Part shown: positions 1-8,181 of the stretch, piece after piece
How positions within the stretch are numbered: position 1 is the first letter of the stretch
How the letters are laid out: the number at the start of each line of letters is the position of its first letter
Assembly (NCBI GenBank): GCA_021030915.1
Contig: JAGEMR010000199.1
Location: 1 to 39,656, forward strand
Reading direction: 5' to 3'
DNA: 39,656 nt
From: Astrothelium macrocarpum
Taxonomy: Eukaryota; Ascomycota; Dothideomycetes; Trypetheliales; Trypetheliaceae
The notes under the pieces: generated by a model
The model's database searches: none
What the model was told of the DNA's origin: nothing
Seen by the model: only the letters and a program-made list of their open reading frames with translations
Translations under genes and position numbers: made by a program

Positions 1-33
1 TTGTTGAAGTTATCGAGCCGATCGAAGGTTGGT

Positions 34-60
34 GGTGCACGATCTAGTTTGGTGCACGAT
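34..60 (+). repeat. Paired GGTGCACGAT motif, 17-bp period
   Basis: Two identical decamers start at 34 and 51. The core GTGCACGA also occurs twice with a 17-bp offset, in the opposite orientation, at 39333-39357 near the other end of the window. It may be a promoter element or the remnant of a transposon terminal repeat; I cannot tell which. Confidence 0.55.
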
Positions 61-101
61 CACGTGAAAACGGCTAATCAACCCCGATGCGAACCCCAAC
101 T

Positions 102-123
102 TCAACGAATTATTATTCGTTGA
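102..123. repeat. Perfect 9-bp inverted repeat (hairpin)
   Basis: The arms at 102-110 and 115-123 are exact reverse complements around a TATT loop. It lies between the E-box and the LSM5 start and would sit in the 5' UTR if transcription starts upstream. There is no T-run after it, and nothing suggests a terminator. Confidence 0.5.
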
Positions 124-171
124 TGGCTTATTCACACAGCGAAAAACAAATCTTTCTTCTTGAAAACAAAA

Positions 172-642
172 ATGGCATCACAATTACTCCCGCTCGAGTT
201 GATTGATAAATGTGTTGGATCTAGGATATGGGTCGTTATGAAAGGCGAGAAAGGTTTTCCACATCATCTCGACAAGTTGGCACGCAATGATCTGACAATG
301 AGGCAGAATTCAGCGGCACATTACTAGGCTTCGACGATTATGTTAGTATGTGAAAAGTTTAACGTCGAAGTACATGGCTTTGTCTGTATACTAAAGTTCT
401 TAGATATGGTGCTCGAGGACGTAACAGAATTGTCAGTCCCCATTGCGTTTTAGACTCGCTCCTCCAGCGGCTAACCTACTCAAAGTGACTACACTGGCGC
501 TCCTACCAAATTATCCAAGATACTACTCAATGGTAACAATATCTGCATGGTCAGTGTCATAGTCATTCATCTGACATGCTGAAACTGAGACGAGCTCAAG
601 CTTATACCCGGTGGCGAGGGACCGAGTGGGATTACGTCCTGA
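172..642 (+). CDS. LSM5: U6 snRNA-associated Sm-like protein LSm5
   Basis: LSm5 is one of seven subunits of the LSm2-8 ring (binds the 3' end of U6 snRNA, nucleus) and the LSm1-7 ring (mRNA decapping, cytoplasm). The gene is broken into five small exons: 172-253, 307-345, 404-431, 486-549 and 601-642. They join into 84 codons plus stop with all phases matching. Introns are 51-58 nt; most have clear CTGAC or CTAAC branch sites, while intron 1 has an unusual GTTTTC donor. The product starts MASQLLPLELIDKCVGSRIW and carries the Sm1 motif (GTLLGFDDYVNMVLEDVTEF) and the Sm2 motif (KILLNGNNICMLIPGGEGP), which match LSm5 specifically. Length is normal for the family. Because every exon is short, simple ORF calling misses the gene. 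Confidence 0.93.
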
Positions 643-2429
643 TCACAACAATCGCCTAGCCCAGTGCGATTCCATTCCGTGGGCTTGGCACTGCTCCGCG
701 CATCACTATGCAAATGCATGTAATAATCAGGTGGGATCGTAACAAAGTCTACTTGGCCGAAAGTAACTCGGCTTTGTTGCTCCTGCCATAATGCCCTTAG
801 CAGAGGAACACATGTCCTCGCACTAGGAAAGAATGGAGAGTAGGAGCGCTTGTGGCGTTACTGGCTGGCTTGTCTGCAAGATATCTTTTCGTATGTCTAA
901 TGATAGTAATGGATCGGGAGCGGGCCAGTAAAAGTCGTCAATGCCTTGAGTAGGTTCGAGCAATTTCAATGACAGCCATAACCGACGAATTCCAGACTTG
1001 TCAGAACTAGAAGATCAAGCAATGTACAGGATGCCGAACATGAGATAGGTACGGGCCGAGCAAGCACGTAATGTCCTAGATTCTCAAAGGTGAATAGGTT
1101 CGGGAGCGGGAAGGAATGTTTGATGACGGGGGGACGTTTAGTTCCATTGCTAAAATAGTGAATGAAGCGGTGCTGCAGATTTTGCTCTCGGCCAAGAGGC
1201 CCATGTTGCTGAGATCGGACAGAAGGCAACGGGCAAGCTTAAGGTATGGACAGATCTTGCAGCAGGCGTTGATCAATGGGCTGCAGCGGTAAGCGGTGGA
1301 CGAGATGGCACCATGGCAATTTTCGGAAGTGTACCGACATACGAGTTGCATGGACAAGCCGTCTGGGATAGGTACGTGGGTTGCGTCAGTGGCGTGACGA
1401 GCATCGTGCGGCCCTACTATCATCGGACTGCCAACGCTCGATCCCTCTCGATCTCCACCACGGATTTGATGGCCATCTCCACGGGCGTGTCACTCGTCGC
1501 CGGGAAGAAATGCTGCGCGAACATGAATCTCCATCCCTACACCTTCGCCGACGATTGTTTCCTGATAGCTAAGCCTTTGGTGCTTGGGCTGCGGCGAACG
1601 CCATCTCTGGATCAATCTACTGTCTTCCACACCCCTCTACCAAAGTCTGTTCCATCAGCGCCCCATGAAGGATTTTGCCATCTGACCCCGGCTTCGTCCG
1701 TTGCATCTGATCGATATCATCTCAAGCATGCCTTGGTGCGCTTTAGTTGATGGTGTTTCTGTCAACATCGAAATTTCCATTTTGCCCACCAACGCCATCA
1801 GCCTCTGCGTGCGACCCTGAACCAATCAAGTGCTCGCCGCGTGGAATCGACTTTGTACATCGACAAATGCTCCCCACCTGACTGCTTGCAAAGTAAATCA
1901 TATCCGAATTAGCTTCGCGAGGTTGACTCCTGCTTCTGGAGTCAATGCTGGTGCGTCCGACGTCACACTCAAGGCCGGGGTCAACTCCGCTCCTCTGCAC
2001 CCAAGCCAGCGCATTCCGCTTCACAATCTACACATCCTCTACTTCATTTTAGGCACCAAGATATTATTTTCGCCATTTCTACAATTGCTCAGTGCTCAGA
2101 ATTACCATAATCCCTCGGTTCCGAAATCGTTACGGTATCAAACTTCCGCTACCGCAGCATAATTACCGAATCATAATAACCATCCTTTGACTACTAAACC
2201 TCCGGAGCTGTTAATTCTTGTCGTCGCTGGTAGCCACCGAACCCGTTTGGATCCTTGAGCTTTGGTCTGCCTCAAACATTAATTTGACTGCTATATGGGC
2301 GAATAGTTTTCTGGTGATCAGATTGCGCAAGGATAGGTTGGGACTCACGAGATACACGAATCGATAAATCTTAATTATTTACCATATTTGTTGGAGAAGA
2401 GTGGCGGCGCGACCGGCGTAGAGCACTTC
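643..2429. other. Intergenic, no supported gene
   Basis: This 1.8-kb gap lies between LSM5 and the SAM-HMG gene. It has overlapping open frames on both strands (for example + 1313-1750 and - 1076-1423), but none shows a known family, good start context or splice pattern. A 58-codon frame at + 1116-1292 (starting MFDDGGTFSSIAKIVNEAVL) reads more like protein than the others but is unrecognised. I see no tRNA. Confidence 0.5.
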
Positions 2430-4242
2430 ATGACCTCTTTGAGAGATCATCTGGACCAGCTGGGACTGCTTCGGTACCATGATGCGTTCGTTTCGGAAGG
2501 CTTCGACAGTTGGGAAACCCTCCAAGAGATAACAGAGTCAGATCTGTAAGTTCGCACATCCTACTAGCTTCAAGATAGCCTGTGACCACTGACTGTAATT
2601 CAGGAGTGCGCTGGATGTAAAGCTGGGTCATAGAAGAGTATGTCACCTTCAGATGATTGACAACTTTCATTTTCCGTATATGTTGGAGAGATCATAGCTA
2701 ATCCACACGTAGAAGCTCCAGCGCGCTATTGCGGACGCAAAGGGTCAATCTGTTCCTACGCTGAGAACCACCTCTAGCACTGATGAGCCATACCGGAGCG
2801 ACGAGTCTGGTGGGGACAATAGATTACCGCGAAACCGTATAACAGCTCCTCGCGGTGGTGGCAGTAGCGGCGGCGGCGGCGGCGGCGCTGGTAGTGGTGG
2901 TGGAACAAGCGCGAAAAGAAAGTATCGTCGCCATCCAAAGGTCAGTCGGCAAGAGTTGATCCCTGTGAGCTTGGGATAGCTTTCTTTACAACAGGAGTCC
3001 TCGATATATGCTAATCGTGCATAAAGCCCGATGAAAACGCCCCAGAACGACCTCCCTCTGCCTATGTCATATTTTCTAATCGTAAGCATATCTTCTTGTA
3101 ATACTTGCACCTCCAGCTAATAGTTGTCTAAGAGACCCGAGACTCTTTGAAGGGTCAAGAACTTTCTTTTACCGAAATTGCGAAGCTTGTTGGCGAACGC
3201 TGGCAACAGTTGTCGCCTGAAGAGCGGGAGCCTTTTGAACGCCAGGCGACCACAGCAAAGGAAAAATACTATGCTCAGCTTTCTGAATACAAAAAGACCC
3301 CACAGTTCAAAGAATATCAAGACTATGTAGCAGAGTTCCGAGCCAAATATCCAGCACAGCCCTCAGGTAGATGGAAATCCCACTATTGCTTGATCTCCAT
3401 TCTTGCAATCTAACTGTAAAACAGAAGGAAAGCGCTCGAAAATTGAAGCTGAAGCAAGCGCTTCAGCCCGGAGCAGTAGCCACGAGGTCGCCAATAGATC
3501 TCGCAGACGTTTCAGCGGCGGAACCGAACCTTTCGTTGATCGGTATCCACGAGCTGGCTCAAGCCCACCATCTAGTCTCTACCCTAACAGATCGACGGCA
3601 TCACACCCAGCGTCACCAGCTACGCAAACCTTTGGGTCCCAGCGTTCCCCAGCAGGTTATGGTGACTACTCGCCGATGTCTGTCTCGCCAACCTCGACTT
3701 CTCAACAGTCGCGAGCACTATATCCAGGAACGACCGGGTCCCGTGAACAACGAGTGGATCGTTTGAGCAATCCTCAGCCAAATCTTCCGACACAACTACC
3801 CATTAGTTTCTTACGCTGTATGTACTTGTTTCTGTGTTCGTTGATCGTCTAATGATTATTTGCAGCCGAATCTACGGGAAGCAGAAGCACTCGCGACTCA
3901 CCTTCGGTACCTCCATTGATGCACGAGGAGACAACGCTATCTTCTGAGAGTTCTGGCTACACTAGTTTACCTTATCAAGGAACGCAATTACAACAGACAG
4001 AGGTCACTAAGCCCCACCCTCATCGCTTGCTTCCTGCGCCGGTTCCGACGCCTGGTGCGATACCTTCTCCTCTTGATCCTACGAGACCCCCTCTCCCGAC
4101 ATCCTTCACTACTACAGCACAAGATCCGCGCCAATCAAACCCCTTGGCAGTCCTTTTACGAGCAGGGGAGCTTGCTCGAGAATCCGAAAATAGGCCAAAT
4201 GAAAACATTCTTGGCAAAGACCCTCCAGATCGTCCACCTTGA
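2430..4242 (+). CDS. SAM-domain plus HMG-box DNA-binding protein
   Basis: Seven exons: 2430-2545, 2604-2637, 2713-2940, 3027-3081, 3133-3366, 3425-3817 and 3866-4242, giving 478 aa. Residues about 1-60 form a SAM domain (LGLLRYHDAFVSEGFDSWET, then DLSALDVKLGHRRKLQRAI), a helical protein- or RNA-interaction module. A Gly-rich linker and a basic patch (KRKYRRHPK) lead into an HMG box at about 130-215 (ERPPSAYVIFSN, LSFTEIAKLVGERWQQL, then the helix-3 region), which bends DNA. The rest is Ser/Pro-rich and disordered, as in many fungal transcription factors. The HMG box is split by an intron right after FSN. The start was chosen because MTSLRDHLDQLG leads straight into the SAM fold; the frame stays open a little upstream without another ATG. 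It is probably a nuclear transcriptional regulator; targets are unknown. Confidence 0.88.
2868..2887 (+). repeat. (CGG)n trinucleotide run coding poly-Gly
   Basis: Nearly seven CGG units lie inside exon 3 of the SAM-HMG gene and encode the Gly stretch of the linker between the SAM domain and the HMG box. Such runs change length easily between strains. Confidence 0.7.
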
Positions 4243-5509
4243 TCAATGTCCCCCAAAGATTCTACTTGTCTTAGTATAATGCCGTTTTCAATCCATTGGT
4301 CTTTGAGCTCTGAGGATCAAGCAACGGTCGACTTGACATGTCATTTATAGCGAGACAGATTGCGTCGGGTGCATGGGCGTGCGCATTAGTGTGGATCTGT
4401 ATGATAGCAGGATTCTTTGGCAGAATCAACCAGGTACAATATATCATTTTCGATACATGTTAGTCGTGAGACTTCGAAGTAGTTGCTTTCCTGCACCCAA
4501 TATGAACCAAGACCGTAGTAGACTGAAGCATCCAGCAGCTACTCAGATTTCCATACGTAACTGTTCGAACTTGGACCCTTCATTACCCAGTCCTTCGCAG
4601 CATTATGTTGTCTCTGCTTTGTGTAGCCGGCGATGATAATTCCGCTCGCTTGAAGTTGTGTGCGAAATCTTTATTTTATTTTCGCATATGACTTGAAGAC
4701 TTTGGGCGCCACGAAAACGAAGGGTTGTAGACCCGTCAGCTCCCAAGTCCTTGAATTCCACAGCCATCTGTCTGTGCAAATACTATTTTTAGATCAACTC
4801 CATGGTCCTGCTGTGCGAAACAACCAAACATGAACGTGGACATTGGTAAGATTCCATGCATTATTAAGTATCCATCCCCGGTTAATGACGAGTCTGCAAG
4901 TTCTAAATGCTACTCGACTTGTTATTGTGATTTAATGTTCCTGTTTAGGTGCAATATCTTTACAACAAAGCCGATCAATGATATTGAAAGAGTTACTAAT
5001 TGGCTTTTCGGGTGCGTGAATTAAACTTCGATTTGGCTAAACTTTAATATTGTATTGTATTACCGCATATTTTGCGACAATTTCTTGACCTAATTCACAC
5101 TACGGAACATCTCTCCCTATCAGTATTGCGTATTTTTGAAAATTATGATATTCGTAAACGAGATTTTCTTTTCTAAAATTTCCTTTGTTACTCTACAAGT
5201 CAGTCGCAACAGTCGTCGAACTACAGGGGATTCGGCAGAATATATCCGATTCGCCCGCCAGGCAAAGTTGGTTGGGTTTCCAATAACGCCTGTCTGATGA
5301 TCTTCACCATTCTTGGTCTATCGTAGACGCAAAAGCTTGGAACGCTTGTGTAAAGACGAAACTGTGCCTGTATCATAGTCGTTGCAACTGCGCTCTGACA
5401 CACGTTCCACCTCCCTCCTCTAGCTTTCATCTAGACTATATAGAGGCGCCATTTATGCCAAGACTTTGCTCATCGATTCAATAATACCAATTGAGTTTTT
5501 CTTGCAACC
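4243..5509. other. Intergenic, ends in TATA-containing promoter
   Basis: No coding frame here matches a family, and the short frames at 4373-4636 and 4830-5024 look random. The stretch 5020-5200 is AT-richer than its surroundings. The right end is the promoter of the DUF3074 gene. Confidence 0.5.
5437..5443 (+). promoter_or_regulatory. TATA box of the DUF3074 gene
   Basis: TATATAG lies 66 bp before the ATG at 5510, a sensible spacing for a TATA box with a short 5' UTR. This is the clearest TATA element in front of a gene in the window. Confidence 0.5.
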
Positions 5510-6714
5510 ATGTCAAGCGAAGAGCAGTCTGTTCTCCACTTACACCCTCTTCTCCCTACTGACCTTCCCGCCCACCCCGTTCTTGCCTCACATCAGCAGT
5601 CTTCACCTGATACGTCCAAATTCATCAAGCGTGTCCTTGATGAAGCAACTGTCCTCGTAGATACCACGCTTCCGCAGTCCTTCCATTCGGTGTCCAAGTC
5701 GAAAACTTCGCCCCCCTCTACCGCACATGTCGAGCTCCTCTCCCGTACGGTACCAGCCAGCTCTCTTCCCAGCTATGTAAAGAAGGAAGGCAGTAGCAGC
5801 AGTAAAGGCGAAGCTTGGTTTGCGAGAAGAAGCGTGCATGAAGATGCGGCAAAGGAAGGGACTGCGAGCGGGGTGGAGTTCGAGGAAGGACTGTTGAAGA
5901 ATCATAGTGCGAATGAGATGGACTACACGCCGGATGTGTATGATGCCTACAAGGTGTTGGAATGGGATGCCAGTCAGCTAGGAAATGTTGAGGGCTACGA
6001 AGACGTTGGAATGTACAGTGAGTGGAAACTTTTAATTATCTGACACTACCTAATGAATGGAGGAGAGTGTATGAAATAATGGTGCTAAGAATACTGACGG
6101 TGCTGTCTGATGTACTGCCATGTGGTACTGATTATGCACTAACTTGGTGCTGGGGAAACAAATGCAATCATTGTGCTGATGTGGTACTGATTATGCACTA
6201 ACTTGGTGCCGGGAGAACATATGAAATCTGTGTGCTCATGGGGTGCTGGATAATATATGAGACGAGTGTGCTAATGTAGCGTCCTGTAGTCGTTGAGATG
6301 TGCCATCACATTCCTCCACCATTATCAAACCGTGTATTCTCGGTGCTCGTCATCACCGCTCGCACTTCCAACCCAGCTTCCTCGAATGTCCATGGATTCA
6401 TCGACGCCCAGATTCCAGTCGACATATCGGGGCTCTCGGAGGCCATGTATAGTAATGGGAGACATAAGACGGCCGGCGATACTCCTCAGAAAAAGAAGCC
6501 AATCACGATTGGCCAGTACACAAGTGTGGAAAGAGTAAAAATACTTGGAAGAAATGAAGGGGCAAATGAAATTGTATGGGAAATGGCAACCGCCAGTGAT
6601 GCAAAAGGAACTTTGCCCATGGCGATTCAGAAATTGGGTGTTCCTGGCGCGATTGTCAAGGATGTGGGCTTCTTTCTGTCTTGGGCAGCCAAGAGGCGAA
6701 CGAGTGCCGCCTGA
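5510..6714 (+). CDS. DUF3074 (START-like) domain protein
   Basis: Two exons, 5510-6017 and 6290-6714, encode 310 aa. The central motif GEAWFARRSVHED, followed by NEMDYTPDVYDAYKVLEWD and, after the intron, VEMCHHIPPPLSNRVFSVLV, marks the fungal DUF3074 family, which belongs to the START/Bet v1-like fold and is expected to bind a hydrophobic ligand. There is no signal peptide or membrane segment, so a cytosolic protein is likely. The tail VGFFLSWAAKRR is typical of the family. The acceptor at 6288-6289 was chosen over the TAG at 6277-6279 because only the later site keeps the frame (A+TC, Ile). The intron is 272 nt, long for this locus, and holds a tandem repeat. The biochemical role is unknown for the family. 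Confidence 0.87.
6122..6279 (+). repeat. 59-bp tandem repeat inside the DUF3074 intron
   Basis: Two clear copies start at 6122 and 6181 (both open with GTGGTACTGATTATGCACTA and continue ACTTGGTGC), giving a 59-bp period. A third, decayed copy starts near 6240. Both good copies carry a CACTAAC that resembles a splicing branch site. The array fills most of the second half of the intron. Confidence 0.75.
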
Positions 6715-6732
6715 TGTCCAAGTTTACAAATC

Positions 6733-8181
6733 CTACTTCATGAAGCTCACAACGAAAAGCAAGATAGGGTAGTCTCCTTGATGGTCTTCCCGGAGCTGCC
6801 CTCCCTGGACGTCACGATCCTGCTCTCTTGGCCAACCCCTTTCCCAAGTCATGGTCACACCTTCGAAATAGTCGGCAGGCAATACAAAGCTTGGATCGCC
6901 AAACCTGCGAACCACGTTCATGACATGGTTGATATCCTGATGCCTGACATTTGCTGGCGCACCACCCAAGGGTGAATAGTACATGATGAGGTCGCAATTG
7001 TAATCCACCATCATCAGTGCCCAGAGTAGCTCCCGTGACTTACGGATAGCACTGCGCCTGTAACGATAAGAACGAATGAATGGATCATAAGCCAATTCTC
7101 TCCGAAATCTGGCAAAACTGATGCCGAAATTGTGGATCTTGATTGGGATCAACGGGTCCTTGCGAACGCCGTTCTCCTTGGTGAATTGGAAACTTTGAGC
7201 CCACCCATTGTCGGCGACCCATTTCATGAATCTATATATGGCGCCGTAGTGGAGGTCGTATGCTTCGAATGAGATTTTCTTGCGGTCGATGAAATAAGAC
7301 CAGATAGAGTGCTGGAAGGTTTTGTTTGTAAAGGCGAGAGCACGAATGCCGCCATGAAGATCACGATGCTTTTCGTCGAGTCCACCATCTTCTTTGTCCG
7401 CAAGTCTGAGGTTGTTGATTACAAGATTGTCTGGCTCGAGGATATCGTAGATGTCGAATTGGAGCTCATTAGGAAGAACCGCGAGATAGCCCCAGACATT
7501 TGGCTGGGCTATGGTGATATTGCCATTATAGGCGTCGTTCATTGCAACATCGTTGCCATGGCTGGCATTGTGCATTGGGGGCCTCCCAGCATAGCCCACG
7601 GCAGGATTGCCGGGGTGAGGCCAGTGACCACGCGGGTTCCCATAGTTGAAATGCCCCATGCCATGATGGGGCCCTCCTGGGTAGTGCACAGGAGGTTGTT
7701 GGAAACCATGCGGGTGAAAAAAGGGCGGCTGCGGCCTGCCCGCTGGATAGAAGACTGGGGGGTGCTGGAACCCCCCTGGATGGTTAAAATAGGCGGGATG
7801 AAATCCCGCCGGAGGATGCTGATATCCTCCCATTGGATAGTGGGCTGGGGGGTGCCCCAACCCCCCATGATGATGATTTTGCTGCCAGCCCCTAGGGGGG
7901 CGGCGCGAGCCGCGGCGACCGCGGCGGCGACGGCGTTGAGCCAAGTGTGGTGGTGGAGGGGGTGGGAAAGCCGGTTGCTGGGGACCGCCCGGCTGTTGGA
8001 AGCCGGGAAATGGTGGCAAGCCCGCTGGCTGCTGAACTCCAGGCGGAGGTGGGATGAAGCTGGATGGTGGCTGGAAAGTAGGTAGTGGGTGAAAGCCCGG
8101 CGGGTATGGGGGCCCGGGCTGGTATGGAAAGCCGGGCTGGCCCTGGTTGTTGTTTGGGTTTTGGAAGTTGTTGTTCGCCAT
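6733..8181 (-). CDS. Pro/His-rich protein with F-box-like region
   Basis: A single open frame of 482 aa from the ATG at 8181, which has a good context (GCCATGG) and starts MANNNFQNPNNNQGQPGF. Residues about 1-215 are low complexity, with repeated Pro/Tyr/His/Gly units such as GFQHPP and a basic patch QRRRRRGRRGSRRPPRGW that could bind RNA. From about residue 230 a folded region begins with LAVLPNELQFDIYDILEPDN, which resembles an F-box, followed by LALTNK-like and YGAIYRFMKWVADNGW stretches seen in fungal F-box-type hypotheticals. The frame stays open upstream to 8646 with further ATGs, so an N-terminal extension of up to 155 residues cannot be excluded, but that part is not compelling. If it is an F-box protein it would be an SCF ubiquitin-ligase adaptor; this is a weak inference. 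Its stop is only 18 bp from the stop of the DUF3074 gene. Confidence 0.7.
   Translation of the reverse strand: MANNNFQNPNNNQGQPGFPYQPGPPYPPGFHPLPTFQPPSSFIPPPPGVQQPAGLPPFPGFQQPGGPQQPAFPPPPPPHLAQRRRRRGRRGSRRPPRGWQQNHHHGGLGHPPAHYPMGGYQHPPAGFHPAYFNHPGGFQHPPVFYPAGRPQPPFFHPHGFQQPPVHYPGGPHHGMGHFNYGNPRGHWPHPGNPAVGYAGRPPMHNASHGNDVAMNDAYNGNITIAQPNVWGYLAVLPNELQFDIYDILEPDNLVINNLRLADKEDGGLDEKHRDLHGGIRALAFTNKTFQHSIWSYFIDRKKISFEAYDLHYGAIYRFMKWVADNGWAQSFQFTKENGVRKDPLIPIKIHNFGISFARFRRELAYDPFIRSYRYRRSAIRKSRELLWALMMVDYNCDLIMYYSPLGGAPANVRHQDINHVMNVVRRFGDPSFVLPADYFEGVTMTWERGWPREQDRDVQGGQLREDHQGDYPILLFVVSFMK

Larger units (their letters stand above)
1..171 (+). promoter_or_regulatory. LSM5 upstream region with E-box and hairpin
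   Basis: This is the non-coding sequence before the LSM5 start codon. It holds two copies of GGTGCACGAT (34-43 and 51-60), directly followed by the 8-bp palindrome TCACGTGA (60-67), which contains the CACGTG core bound by bHLH factors of the Cbf1/USF type. A perfect 9-bp inverted repeat (102-110 and 115-123, loop TATT) lies 49 bp before the ATG and would fold as a hairpin if transcribed. The region is cut by the window edge, so a second gene may share it. Regulatory roles are inferred from motif shape only. Confidence 0.4.

Noticed and set aside
966..1423. Two overlapping minus-strand frames (87 and 115 codons)
   Set aside because: There is no family, no good start, and nothing links them by splicing.
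7309..8085. 258-codon plus frame over the F-box-like gene
   Set aside because: It mirrors the Pro/His-rich repeats of the minus strand; the minus frame is longer, has a good start context and a folded C-terminal region.
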